From positions 30,100 to 94,099 of the forward strand of contig NZ_VTAV01000019.1 of NCBI RefSeq assembly GCF_008180195.1: a DNA stretch of 64,000 nt. Reading direction: 5' to 3'. Below the pieces are notes generated by a model that worked only from the letters and a program-made list of their open reading frames with translations, was not told where the DNA came from and did no database searches. Origin of the DNA: Sphingobacterium phlebotomi (GTDB taxonomy: Bacteria > Bacteroidota > Bacteroidia > Sphingobacteriales > Sphingobacteriaceae). Below are positions 26,362 to 35,764 of the stretch, piece after piece (the stretch's first letter is position 1; each line of letters starts with the position of its first letter). The translations under genes and the position numbers were made by a program.

Positions 26362-27675
26362 CTAAAATAACCTATTATGCAAGGAACGAAGCGCTTCTGT
26401 TTTATGACTGGTATCCAACAGGATAGAGACATTATAATCCGATCCTCCATAAGAAATCATGCGCAAAGGAAGATGTTTGATCGCGTCTAATACCTTAGCG
26501 GCATAACCATGTGTATTGGCACTGAAATCACCAACTACGCAGACGATCGTCTGATCGCGATCTATGTGAACAGAACCGAAGTCTTCAACCTCCTTGATGA
26601 TATCATCTAGGTTTCGAGTTTCATCTACAGTCAACGAAACAGCCACTTCGGATGTTGTAATCATATCGATAGGTGTTTTATAGCGCTCAAATATTTCGAA
26701 TATCTTGCGCAAGAAACCATAAGCCAACAACATACGGGAAGAGTGGATATGGATGGCCGTAATTCCATCTTTAGCGGCAATCGCTCTGATTTGCCCTTTG
26801 CTACCCCCTTCTTTGCTTATCAGTGTACCTACTGCCTGCGAATCCATTGTATTCAATAAACGCACCGGCACATTATACCGCTGTGCTGGAAAAACACTCT
26901 GCGGGTGTAAAATCTTCGCACCGAAATAAGCTAATTCCGCTGCTTCATCAAAACTGAGATTTGCTATCGGCTGTGTTCCTTTTACGACACGCGGATCGTT
27001 ATTGTGCATCCCGTCGATATCTGTCCATATCTGGACTTCGTCCGCCTGAATAGCTGCTCCAATAAGCGAAGCCGTATAATCAGATCCTCCACGACGTAAA
27101 TTGTCGATTTCACCAAACGAATTACGACAGATATAACCTTGTGTAATAAACAAAGTATTATCGGAATGTTCCGCCAATAAAGCGGAAAGCTTCTCTCCAA
27201 TATACGGCACCATAGGCTCGTTGTCTTCATCTATTTTCATAAAATCCAACGCAGGCAACAACACCGATGAAACACCGATCTCTTCTAAATGGAAATGAAA
27301 CAAAGTGGTGGATAACAACTCTCCTTGTGCCAAGATGATTTTTTCTTCGATGGGTGTAAACATTTCGTTACCCAAAGAAGCAATGTAATTAAAGTGATAG
27401 TCAATTAGATTCTTTCCCTTTCCAAGTCCTTGTTCTGTCGTGAAAAGTTCCTTAATTAATTCCTCGTACTTATCCTTATGCTGCTTGACTAGACCTAGCG
27501 CCTCTTCCGTCTTACCAGCTAGAAAGGCATGTCCTATCTCCACCAAAGCATTTGTTGTACCCGCCACTGCCGACAGAACAACAATCTGGCGCTCCTGAGG
27601 GTCTACAATCTCCAATAACCCTTTAATACGTTGGGCACTCCCCACCGATGTGCCACCAAATTTTAGAATCTTCAT
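26362..27675 (-). CDS. lysC: aspartate kinase (monofunctional)
   Basis: 437 residues. Kinase part from the first residues: KFGGTSVGSAQRI, then RGGSDYTASLIGAAI and TDIDGMHNNDPR. C-terminal ACT regulatory domains start at about residue 305 (ITAIHIHSSRMLLAYGFLRKIF, ISYGGSDYNVSIL). It phosphorylates aspartate, the entry to lysine, threonine and methionine synthesis; the ACT domains usually bind lysine for feedback. No homoserine dehydrogenase is fused. lysA follows after 17 bases. The gap upstream holds the serA terminator. Confidence 0.97.
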   Translation of the reverse strand: MKILKFGGTSVGSAQRIKGLLEIVDPQERQIVVLSAVAGTTNALVEIGHAFLAGKTEEALGLVKQHKDKYEELIKELFTTEQGLGKGKNLIDYHFNYIASLGNEMFTPIEEKIILAQGELLSTTLFHFHLEEIGVSSVLLPALDFMKIDEDNEPMVPYIGEKLSALLAEHSDNTLFITQGYICRNSFGEIDNLRRGGSDYTASLIGAAIQADEVQIWTDIDGMHNNDPRVVKGTQPIANLSFDEAAELAYFGAKILHPQSVFPAQRYNVPVRLLNTMDSQAVGTLISKEGGSKGQIRAIAAKDGITAIHIHSSRMLLAYGFLRKIFEIFERYKTPIDMITTSEVAVSLTVDETRNLDDIIKEVEDFGSVHIDRDQTIVCVVGDFSANTHGYAAKVLDAIKHLPLRMISYGGSDYNVSILLDTSHKTEALRSLHNRLF

Positions 27676-27740
27676 ATTATAATTATAGTATCTATTGCTA
27701 TCTCTTTAAAAACCTATAAATGTAGTTATTTTACACAAAA

Positions 27741-27778
27741 ATGCGGCACAAATGCTTTTCATTGCTTTTGTGCCGCAT
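27741..27778 (-). terminator. terminator of the serC-serA transcript
   Basis: A perfect 12-bp inverted repeat, ATGCGGCACAAA (27741-27752) and TTTGTGCCGCAT (27767-27778), located 19 bases after the serA stop on the minus strand. It separates ser and lys transcription. Confidence 0.8.
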
Positions 27779-27796
27779 AAATTTTATGCGGAAGAA

Positions 27797-28744
27797 TTAC
27801 TTCTTCAAGGCATCTATTAGCAGCGTTGCCAATTCGATACCGATTCGCTCCTGTGCCTCATTTGTTGCCGCTCCGATATGTGGTGTCAAAGAAATCCGCG
27901 GATGGCTCAAAATCTCTTGTCTAGGCGTTGGTTCATTGTCAAACACATCTAACGCTGCAAAAGATACTTTACCTTCATCAAGCGCTTTGATAAGCTCTAA
28001 CTCATCTATTACGCCACCACGTGCAGCATTTACTAATCCTACTCCGTCTTTTAACAAAGCAAACTCTTCTTTTCCGATAGCCGGTTTATCCAAGAAAGGA
28101 ACGTGAAGGGTAATAAAATCAGATTTCTTTAATACCTCTTCGAAAGCTACTTGCTTCACAGGTAAGTCTACTTGAACGCCTCCGGTAAATGTCAACGATA
28201 AGGATGTCGGTCCGTCAAATAGATCGGTATAGATAACGTCCATGCCCAATCCAAGAGCTACTTTCGCTGTTTCCCGACCGATCCTTCCAAATCCAACTAC
28301 ACCTAATGTCTTTCCTCTCAATTCCACGCCTTTTGCATACGCTTTTTTAAGCCCTGCAAAGTTGGTGTTTCCTTCTACCGGCATCTTGCGGTTAGCATCG
28401 TACAAAAAGCGCACACCATTTAAAAGGTGGGCAAATACAAGTTCTCCTACAGATAATGATGAAGCCGCTGGCGTATTGATTACGGCAACACCTTTCGATC
28501 GTGCATAATCAACATCAATATTGTCCATCCCTACACCGCCACGACCGATCGCTTTAATATTTGGACACACATCAAGCAGTGCTTGACGAACTTTAGTGGC
28601 ACTACGTACTGTAATGGCATCATAAGCCTTTAATTTTTCTGCAAGCTCTTCTTGCGGAATATGATTTGTATCTACCTCAAATCCGGCATCTTCCAACAGT
28701 TTCTTACCCGCAGCATCAATACCGTCGTTTGCTAATATTTTCAT
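27797..28744 (-). CDS. serA: D-3-phosphoglycerate dehydrogenase (short form)
   Basis: 315 residues, the D-2-hydroxyacid dehydrogenase type without a C-terminal ACT domain. Seen are AIGRGGVGMDNID, the NAD loop VGFGRIGRETA, the catalytic Arg in NAARGGVID, and the catalytic His in TPHIGAATNEAQERIG. It oxidises 3-phosphoglycerate to 3-phosphohydroxypyruvate, the first step of serine synthesis. serC lies 102 bases upstream on the same strand, and a strong terminator follows. The lack of an ACT domain suggests no classical serine feedback. Confidence 0.95.
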   Translation of the reverse strand: MKILANDGIDAAGKKLLEDAGFEVDTNHIPQEELAEKLKAYDAITVRSATKVRQALLDVCPNIKAIGRGGVGMDNIDVDYARSKGVAVINTPAASSLSVGELVFAHLLNGVRFLYDANRKMPVEGNTNFAGLKKAYAKGVELRGKTLGVVGFGRIGRETAKVALGLGMDVIYTDLFDGPTSLSLTFTGGVQVDLPVKQVAFEEVLKKSDFITLHVPFLDKPAIGKEEFALLKDGVGLVNAARGGVIDELELIKALDEGKVSFAALDVFDNEPTPRQEILSHPRISLTPHIGAATNEAQERIGIELATLLIDALKK

Positions 28745-28846
28745 CTGTATAATTTTCTTTCAATGGCGATGAAGCTATCAGGTTTATTCGCCCCCCTCTG
28801 CGGTTTGAATAAACCATGATGGTTTCATCTAAATAAATTGTTTATT

Positions 28847-29920
28847 CTATTTATTACTCAATTCTTCAAATTCTTTCATAATATCGACCAAGGCATTAAT
28901 AGAACTAATCCCTAAGGCGTTATAAATCGATGCTCTGAAACCTCCAACCGAACGATGCCCTTTAATACCCACCATTCCGCGCTCTTGCGCGAGCTTCAAG
29001 AAAGCAGTCTCCTGTTCTGGTGTATCCATGACAAATGTCACATTCATCCGAGAACGGTCTTCTTCATTGGCTGTTCCTCTAAAAAATGGATTCCGCTCGA
29101 TCTCATCGTATAACGTGCGTGCTTTAATGATATTCTCTTGTTCGATTACCGAGATACCACCTTTCTCCTTTAACCAACGCAGGTTCAGCATCGACACATA
29201 AATAGAGAATACCGGAGGGGTATTATAAAGGGATCCGGCTTTCGCATGCGCCTGATAATCCAATATTGATGGTATGGTACGTCCTGTTTTCCCTAAAATA
29301 TCATTCTTTACAATGACCAATGTAGCTCCCGCCGGCCCCATGTTTTTCTGCGCACCCGCATATATTAAATCATAGTCGGCAACGTTGATTACGCGGCTCA
29401 ATATATCCGATGACATATCCACTACCGTAGGAAGATTAACATTCGGTTTTTCAAATACCTCCGTACCGTAAATGGTATTATTTGATGTGTAATGGAAATA
29501 AGTGGCATCCGCAGGCACTGAAAACTCCTTAGGAATGTAAGTATAGTTTTTATCGGACGATGAAGCTACAATCTCTACCTGCCCTATTTTCGACGCTTCT
29601 TTTGCAGCCTTTGTCGCCCAGACACCCGTATCCAAATATGCCGCTTTTCCCCCTTCGGGCAAAAGATTCATAGGAACCATGGCAAATTGCTGACTTGCCC
29701 CCCCTTGTAAAAACAAAACAGAATAGTCAGATGGAACATCCAAAAGTTCACGAACCAAAGCCTCCGCTTCTTGAATCACTTGCTCAAATTCTTTGGAACG
29801 GTGCGATATTTCAAGAATGGAAAGCCCAGTATTATTGAAATCAATTACAGCTTGCGAAGCTTCTTGAAATACTTCCTTTGGAAGTATGCATGGTCCTGCC
29901 CCAAAATTGTGTTTCATCAT
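28847..29920 (-). CDS. serC: phosphoserine aminotransferase
   Basis: 357 residues, class V PLP aminotransferase. Start MKHNFGAGPCILPKEVFQEA is typical of SerC (first Met of the doublet at 29920). The PLP lysine lies in YAGAQKNMGPAG at about residue 197. Further family text is FLQGGASQQFAMVP and the C-terminal SVGGFRASIYNA. It converts 3-phosphohydroxypyruvate to phosphoserine with glutamate, the second step of serine synthesis, and is co-oriented with serA. Confidence 0.97.
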   Translation of the reverse strand: MMKHNFGAGPCILPKEVFQEASQAVIDFNNTGLSILEISHRSKEFEQVIQEAEALVRELLDVPSDYSVLFLQGGASQQFAMVPMNLLPEGGKAAYLDTGVWATKAAKEASKIGQVEIVASSSDKNYTYIPKEFSVPADATYFHYTSNNTIYGTEVFEKPNVNLPTVVDMSSDILSRVINVADYDLIYAGAQKNMGPAGATLVIVKNDILGKTGRTIPSILDYQAHAKAGSLYNTPPVFSIYVSMLNLRWLKEKGGISVIEQENIIKARTLYDEIERNPFFRGTANEEDRSRMNVTFVMDTPEQETAFLKLAQERGMVGIKGHRSVGGFRASIYNALGISSINALVDIMKEFEELSNK

Positions 29921-29949
29921 GAATTTATTTTATGTGAATAAATGAACCG

Positions 29950-29957
29950 CAAAAATA
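29950..29957 (-). promoter_or_regulatory. -7 box of serC
   Basis: TATTTTTG on the minus strand fits TAnnTTTG and lies 29 bases before the serC start. No TTTG at 17-23 bases upstream. Confidence 0.45.
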
Positions 29958-30152
29958 GCACATTTTTTAATTTTCTTCATATTTCACAAACTTTTATTGA
30001 AAAATAAATAAACATTTCTTTTGTTTTATAAAAATATGACATACAACAAACGAATGCTAACCGTTTTTATCCTTCTTATAAGCTTTTATCACCTCTTAGC
30101 ATCGGCATATATTTTACACGTATAAACGCTCGGTGATTATTAAAAAAAATCG

Positions 30153-30160
30153 TAACTTCG
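30153..30160 (+). promoter_or_regulatory. -7-like box of gyrA
   Basis: TAACTTCG, one base off the TAnnTTTG consensus, 59 bases before the gyrA start, in an otherwise gene-free 299-base divergent gap. Confidence 0.4.
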
Positions 30161-30219
30161 CAAGCAAGTGTGTACAATATTTTTTGAGGCACATTTAGTT
30201 TTATTGAAACCACATAAAT

Positions 30220-32781
30220 ATGGCTGAAGAAACAGAAAACGAAAACAATCTAGTACCTGCAAACGACAGAATCATTCCAATTAACATCGAGGATCAAATG
30301 AAGTCTGCCTACATAGATTATTCTATGTCGGTCATCGTTTCTCGTGCTCTACCAGATGCAAGAGACGGTCTGAAACCTGTACACCGACGTGTATTATACG
30401 GGATGTTAGATCTGGGTGTAACGAGTAGTAAACCTTACAAGAAATCTGCTCGTATCGTTGGAGATGTACTGGGTAAGTATCACCCGCATGGCGACTCTTC
30501 AGTATATGATGCGATGGTTCGACTGGCGCAAGATTGGAGCATGCGCTATCCACTGGTGGATGGACAAGGTAACTACGGTTCTATCGACGGCGACCCTCCT
30601 GCGGCCATGCGTTATACAGAGGCACGTCTAAAAAAATTGTCTGAGGAGATGCTTTCCGACATCAATAAAGACACTGTAGATTTCCAGCTGAACTTTGACG
30701 ACTCTCTACAAGAGCCTACCGTATTACCTACCCGTATTCCTAATCTTCTGGTAAACGGGGCCTCAGGAATTGCTGTAGGTATGGCCACCAATATGGCTCC
30801 CCACAACCTAACCGAAGTAGTAGATGGTACCATTGCCTATATAGACAATCGCGACATCGAAATCCCGGAATTAATGCAGCATATCAAGGGGCCAGATTTT
30901 CCTACCGGCGGTATCATATATGGTTATAATGGCGTAAAGGATGCTTGTGAAACTGGTAGAGGCCGTATCGTAATGCGTGCTAAAGCTGAAATCGAAACGC
31001 TCAAAAACGGACGTGAATGCATTATTGTGACGGAGATTCCTTATCAGGTCAATAAAGCCAACATGATTGAGCGCACTGCTGAACTGGTTAACGAGAAAAA
31101 GATTGAAGGTATCTCGACTATTCGGGACGAATCGGATAGAGATGGCTTCCGAATTGTATACGAAATCAAACGGGAAGCAAACGCAAACGTTGTATTAAAC
31201 AACCTCTATAAATATACTGCCTTACAAACTTCATTTTCTGTAAACAACATTGCCTTAGTAAAAGGACGCCCGATGTTGTTGAATATAAAGGACATGATCC
31301 ACGAGTTTGTGGAACATAGGCATGAAGTCGTTATCCGCCGCACCAAATTTGAATTGGCGGAAGCGGAAAAACGGGCGCATATATTGGAGGGATACCTCAT
31401 CGCGCTTGATCATCTTGATGAAGTCATCAAGCTTATCCGTAACTCCGATACACCGGAAGATGCGCGCGTAGGCTTAATGAGTAGATTTGGCTTGACAGAT
31501 ATTCAAGCACGCGCTATCTTAGACATGACACTTCGTCGTTTAACCGGACTAGAGCGTGATAAGATCAAAGAGGAATACGCAGAGCTCATGAAAACAATTG
31601 ATTATTTGAAATCGGTACTCGCGGATGAAGGTCTGCGTATGGAAATAATCAAAAACGAACTTATCGAAATAAGAGAGAAATATGGCGACGAGCGTCGTTC
31701 TGTCATTGTACACTCTGCTGAAGATATGCGGATGGAAGATTTTATCGATGACGAGGAGATTGTAATTACCATTTCGCACAATTCATACGTAAAACGTACA
31801 CCGTTGACAGAATATCGTCGACAAGGTCGTGGCGGTAAAGGTTCCATCGGTTCTACAACACGCGACGAAGATTTTACCGAACATATCATCACAGCGTCGG
31901 CACACAATTACTTATTATTGTTCACCGACCACGGCCGTTGTTTCTGGCTGCGTGCTTTTGAGATTCCAGAAGGTAGCCGTACATCCCGTGGACGCGCGTT
32001 ACAGAATATCATCAACATACCGAAGGAAGAAAAGATTCGAGCTTTTATTAAGGTGATTAACCTGAAAGACCAGGATTATCTTGAAAATAACTTTATTATC
32101 ATGTGTACGAAAAAAGGGACAATCAAGAAAACGTCTTTAGAGGCGTATTCAAGACCTCGTGCAAATGGTATAAACGCTATTAACATCAACGAAGGCGACG
32201 AGTTATTGGAAGCATGTTTGACGACTGGAAACAGCGAAATCGTTATGGCGCTACGCTCAGGACGCGCGATACGTTTCAACGAATCGACTGTACGCCCGAT
32301 GGGAAGAACGGCTACCGGGGTACGGGGCATTAGACTGGCCAATGATAAGGACGAAGTAGTTGGCATGATTGCTGTGGATAATGCAGATACAACAGTACTT
32401 GTTGTTTCCGAAAAAGGTTATGGCAAGCGTACTGATATTGAAGATTACCGCGTAACGAACCGTGGAGGTAAAGGGGTAAAAACTATCAACGTTACGGATA
32501 AAACAGGTGAACTAGTCGCCATAAAAGGGGTAACGGATGAGGACGATTTGATGATCATCAACAAATCAGGTATTGTGATCCGTATCGGTGTCGAAACCCT
32601 TCGGGTAATGGGACGAGCCACACAAGGTGTTCGTCTGATCACGTTGAAAGATACCGATGCCATAGCCTCCATTACGAAAGTAGCGCGTGAAGAAGAAGAG
32701 GAGATTGAAATCGGTGATGATAATGCAGATGAAAATGGCGTATCAAATGACTCAACAAATGCTGAAGAAAACGAAGAATAA
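30220..32781 (+). CDS. gyrA: DNA gyrase subunit A
   Basis: 853 residues. The breakage-reunion domain has ALPDARDGLKPVHRRVLYGM (about 43-62) and the catalytic tyrosine Tyr132 in AAMRYTEARL. The quinolone-resistance region GKYHPHGDSSVYDAM has Ser93 and Asp97 at the positions of E. coli Ser83 and Asp87, thus a drug-sensitive type. The GyrA-box is QGRGGKG near residue 535, which separates it from ParC, and six beta-pinwheel blades follow. The C-terminus is very acidic (EEEEEIEIGDD...). With GyrB (not in window) it introduces negative supercoils. A TPR gene begins one base after the stop. Confidence 0.98.
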   Translation: MAEETENENNLVPANDRIIPINIEDQMKSAYIDYSMSVIVSRALPDARDGLKPVHRRVLYGMLDLGVTSSKPYKKSARIVGDVLGKYHPHGDSSVYDAMVRLAQDWSMRYPLVDGQGNYGSIDGDPPAAMRYTEARLKKLSEEMLSDINKDTVDFQLNFDDSLQEPTVLPTRIPNLLVNGASGIAVGMATNMAPHNLTEVVDGTIAYIDNRDIEIPELMQHIKGPDFPTGGIIYGYNGVKDACETGRGRIVMRAKAEIETLKNGRECIIVTEIPYQVNKANMIERTAELVNEKKIEGISTIRDESDRDGFRIVYEIKREANANVVLNNLYKYTALQTSFSVNNIALVKGRPMLLNIKDMIHEFVEHRHEVVIRRTKFELAEAEKRAHILEGYLIALDHLDEVIKLIRNSDTPEDARVGLMSRFGLTDIQARAILDMTLRRLTGLERDKIKEEYAELMKTIDYLKSVLADEGLRMEIIKNELIEIREKYGDERRSVIVHSAEDMRMEDFIDDEEIVITISHNSYVKRTPLTEYRRQGRGGKGSIGSTTRDEDFTEHIITASAHNYLLLFTDHGRCFWLRAFEIPEGSRTSRGRALQNIINIPKEEKIRAFIKVINLKDQDYLENNFIIMCTKKGTIKKTSLEAYSRPRANGINAININEGDELLEACLTTGNSEIVMALRSGRAIRFNESTVRPMGRTATGVRGIRLANDKDEVVGMIAVDNADTTVLVVSEKGYGKRTDIEDYRVTNRGGKGVKTINVTDKTGELVAIKGVTDEDDLMIINKSGIVIRIGVETLRVMGRATQGVRLITLKDTDAIASITKVAREEEEEIEIGDDNADENGVSNDSTNAEENEE

Positions 32782-32782
32782 A

Positions 32783-33889
32783 ATGCGGTTGTGCTTGCCC
32801 GCAATCGTTTCGGGCTTTCTGTTATTGGGATCGGCGCAAACTTTTGCACAATCCAACTATAAGGAAAGTAGCAATAGTTTTGCGCGCTACACCCAATCCG
32901 GTGATATAAAGAATCTAGAGAGCGCAAAAAAATTCATAGACGAGACGTACAAAAACCGTCGCGATTCAAATAGCGCACGTGTAAACGTACTTCGTGCAAT
33001 GATATACAGCTCCATGGCGTATGCGGATTCTACCCGTAGTATAAAAAATCCGGGCGATCCTATTGATATTACCTACGAATCGTTAAACAAAATCAGAAAG
33101 CGAGATTGGGAAAATTATCCTTCCGAAATTAATTACATCAAGCAGAATTTAGCCGCATCACATATTTACAAAGCGAAAAAAGCGCTGGAGAAAGAAGATT
33201 ATGCGGGCGCCTATGAAAGCTACTTAAAAGTCAGAGATCTCAACATTGAAAATTACGATGTAACTTATAATCTCGCTCTTTTGGCAGCACAGACCGAACA
33301 GTACGCCGCAGCAACTGCCTATTACAATAATTTATTGAAGAGAGGCGATGCTCCTGTCGAGTATTATTTGGAGCTTGCAGAAGTTTACAAAAGAAACAAA
33401 GATGGTCAGGCTGTACTGAACACGTTACACGAGGCGCGCACGAAATTTCCAGATAATAAGCCCGTATTGATGAATCTGATTCAGCTATTCGCACAGAATA
33501 ATGAATACAAGGCAATTGCACCGATTATTGACGAGGCTATAACCCATGAACCAGAAGATATCGATCTGAATTATCTGGCTGGGTATGCGAACGAGTCCGT
33601 GGGAAATATTGAAATTGCAAAAAGATATTATGGAAAGGTTTTACAGCTTGATCCGAACAATTATGAAGCAAATCTCGCTTTAGGACTTATCTTTCTTAAC
33701 AGTTTCCTACAGGACAGCGATAATGTAGAAGCACAGTACCAAGCGCAAAATTTATTGCTGAAAGCAAACGAAATTCGCCCTTACGACGTTAATGCTTTAA
33801 GGTCTCTTTCGTTATATTATGAAAGATCGGGAGATTTTGCACAGTTAGATCGCGTAAAATTATTGTTGAATCAACTATCAAATAATTAG
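32783..33889 (+). CDS. TPR-repeat periplasmic protein downstream of gyrA
   Basis: 368 residues from ATG 32783, one base after the gyrA stop. The longer frame from 32687 inside gyrA lacks a signal and is rejected. Signal peptide MRLCLPAIVSGFLLLGSAQTFA, then helical TPR repeats (for example YAGAYESYLKVRDLNIENYD and AKRYYGKVLQLDPNNYEANL). It is an exported scaffold protein of unknown partner. Because it is almost fused to gyrA and is followed 2 bases later by another TPR gene, all three are probably one transcript. Confidence 0.88.
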   Translation: MRLCLPAIVSGFLLLGSAQTFAQSNYKESSNSFARYTQSGDIKNLESAKKFIDETYKNRRDSNSARVNVLRAMIYSSMAYADSTRSIKNPGDPIDITYESLNKIRKRDWENYPSEINYIKQNLAASHIYKAKKALEKEDYAGAYESYLKVRDLNIENYDVTYNLALLAAQTEQYAAATAYYNNLLKRGDAPVEYYLELAEVYKRNKDGQAVLNTLHEARTKFPDNKPVLMNLIQLFAQNNEYKAIAPIIDEAITHEPEDIDLNYLAGYANESVGNIEIAKRYYGKVLQLDPNNYEANLALGLIFLNSFLQDSDNVEAQYQAQNLLLKANEIRPYDVNALRSLSLYYERSGDFAQLDRVKLLLNQLSNN

Positions 33890-33891
33890 AT

Positions 33892-35079
33892 ATGAATATA
33901 AAAAAAGCAATATTATTTTCTTTATTGGTGGTAGCAGGTACTACTGCTTTCGCTCAAAGTGGCAACTTGCGAAAAGCAAAAGCAGGATTGCAGAAATTTC
34001 AAGAGCTACAGAACAACAATTTGCCCCCCGAACAGTTAGCCCAATTGGGTAAAAAAGATTTGGACGGTGCTAAAGAAGCCATTGATGCAGCTATTACCCA
34101 TGACAAAACAAAAGACAATCCCGAAACTTGGACGATTTATGCTTTAGTAAATGCTAACTTAGCTACATTGGAAAAATCGGCTGAAGCAGTGCAAGCAGCT
34201 GAAGAAGGTATCCAAAAAGCGACAGAATTGGACAGCGACGAGAAAAATAAAGAAAACATCGCGGTTGCTAAGCAGCTTTTAGGTCAGTTCAATTTTGGAC
34301 AAGGCGCTGATGCCTTTAATAGCCAAGACTATAAAACAGCTTATACAGCTTTCGATCAAGCGCTGCTTTATCTTCCCGGAGATACAACATTAATCTACTA
34401 CTCTGGTTTGTCTGCTATTCAAAACCAAGACTATCCAAACGCGATTAAAAGATATACGGAATTGATTCCGCAAAAAGAATTTTCTCAGCATAAGGCTGTG
34501 ATGGTAGACTTGCCTAAACTGTATCTATCCGCGAAGGACACCACTAACGCATTGGAATATGCTGCCAAAGCAGCTGCTGAATACCCGGATGATAATGATG
34601 CTTCCGTCCAAAATATCGAGTTGAACCTTTTGACCGGTAACGAGGATAAAATAATCAGCGAAATCGAAAATCAAATCGCAAAAGATGCGGACAACAAAGC
34701 ATTATATTACTATTTAGGTATTGCCTATTCAGCATCCGACAACAATGATAAGGCCATCGAGGCGTATAAAAAGGCCGTGGAAATCGACCCCAATTATGTA
34801 GAAGCCAATAAAAATGCGTCAGCAACCATCATCAATAGTGTAAGGGATCAATTAAATACCCTTAATGACGATAAAACGTTATCTAACACCGATTACAGCA
34901 CAAAAGTAGAACAACTTAAAGAGCAGATCAAAGAAGCCCTGCCTTACCTTGAAAAGGTAGTAGAATTGGATCCGAAGGACATCGACGCGTTAAGAAGCTT
35001 GAAAGGCTACTATGATTTCCAACAAGATGAAGCAAAATCAGCCGAAACACAAGCTAAGATTGAAGCTTTACAAGAATAA
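33892..35079 (+). CDS. TPR-repeat periplasmic protein
   Basis: 395 residues. Signal peptide MNIKKAILFSLLVVAGTTAFA, then TPR repeats with the classic spacing (AYTAFDQALLYLPGDTTLIY, KAIEAYKKAVEIDPNYVEAN, LEKVVELDPKDIDALRSL). It lies 2 bases after the previous TPR gene. The two proteins share layout and end (DALRSL...YY), suggesting gene duplication. Partners and role are unknown. A strong terminator follows. Confidence 0.9.
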   Translation: MNIKKAILFSLLVVAGTTAFAQSGNLRKAKAGLQKFQELQNNNLPPEQLAQLGKKDLDGAKEAIDAAITHDKTKDNPETWTIYALVNANLATLEKSAEAVQAAEEGIQKATELDSDEKNKENIAVAKQLLGQFNFGQGADAFNSQDYKTAYTAFDQALLYLPGDTTLIYYSGLSAIQNQDYPNAIKRYTELIPQKEFSQHKAVMVDLPKLYLSAKDTTNALEYAAKAAAEYPDDNDASVQNIELNLLTGNEDKIISEIENQIAKDADNKALYYYLGIAYSASDNNDKAIEAYKKAVEIDPNYVEANKNASATIINSVRDQLNTLNDDKTLSNTDYSTKVEQLKEQIKEALPYLEKVVELDPKDIDALRSLKGYYDFQQDEAKSAETQAKIEALQE

Positions 35080-35100
35080 TAGAGATCTCTATCAAAATAA

Positions 35101-35132
35101 AAAAAAGAGCGTTTTTTAACGCTCTTTTTTTT
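35101..35132. terminator. terminator of gyrA-TPR-TPR, also facing the lipocalin-like gene
   Basis: AAAAAAGAGCGTT and AACGCTCTTTTTT form a near-perfect 13-bp hairpin with a T-only loop, with A/T tracts on both sides. It is 21 bases after the second TPR stop and ends at the stop of the convergent gene. Confidence 0.85.
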
Positions 35133-35136
35133 ATGC

Positions 35137-35640
35137 CTAATTCTTTAGGCTAATTTCTCTTAATAAACTTTCATCAACGAAGTCGTCGGACGAGCAGTCC
35201 ATACGTTGCCAAGTCATATAGGAGTTGACATACACACCGTTGGAAAGAATGGGTTCGGTAGACTTGAGGTACAGCACGTCGCCTTCGAAATCTATCTTCC
35301 GATGCTGCATCTGGTTTTTCCAATTCGGGAACAGGGAGCTTTCTATATGATACGTAACAACCGCATTATTGTTATCCACTTTGTATTTTCCACAGAAGGC
35401 TATATATCCCTGTAAGGAAGAAGCCATTTCTTCCTGCGTAGCCATCATCTTATCTTTACTTTTATAAAGTAATCGTCCTTCTTTGGAGATCTGTACCGCC
35501 ATGTAACCGTCAGACGAATACATTAATACTCCGTAAGGGTTCTTTCCCATCGGGAAAAGCGAATCGTCACCTGCTATGGGGACTTCAATATAGGATAAAA
35601 GTTTCCAAGTTCCTACTAGTTCGTTTTTTATTGATGTCAT
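35137..35640 (-). CDS. lipocalin-like domain protein
   Basis: 167 residues from ATG 35640 (MTSIKNELVGTWKLLSY). The upstream ATG at 35688 adds 16 residues of non-family sequence. The start GTWKLLSY and the segment MGKNPYGVLMYSSDGYMAVQ match the lipocalin-like family PF13924, a small beta-barrel with no established enzyme function. No signal peptide, so it is cytoplasmic. It is transcribed alone. Confidence 0.85.
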   Translation of the reverse strand: MTSIKNELVGTWKLLSYIEVPIAGDDSLFPMGKNPYGVLMYSSDGYMAVQISKEGRLLYKSKDKMMATQEEMASSLQGYIAFCGKYKVDNNNAVVTYHIESSLFPNWKNQMQHRKIDFEGDVLYLKSTEPILSNGVYVNSYMTWQRMDCSSDDFVDESLLREISLKN

Positions 35641-35764
35641 AATAGATACTGTAGCACTAGTTTGTAATAGTAACGCTTTTCTTCTCAACTTAGTTTACGT
35701 GAAGGTAATGTATGATGAAATTTTGACATTTTTTTTGCTACTTTTAAAATATTAAAAAAGAACT

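Noticed and set aside
25053..27675. Single lysC-lysA-tRNA-Lys transcript
   Set aside because: A complete promoter (TTTG-19-TACTTTTG) lies directly before the tRNA.
32687..32782. TPR protein start inside gyrA
   Set aside because: The longer start lacks a signal peptide and overlaps the acidic tail of gyrA; ATG 32783 gives a clean signal.
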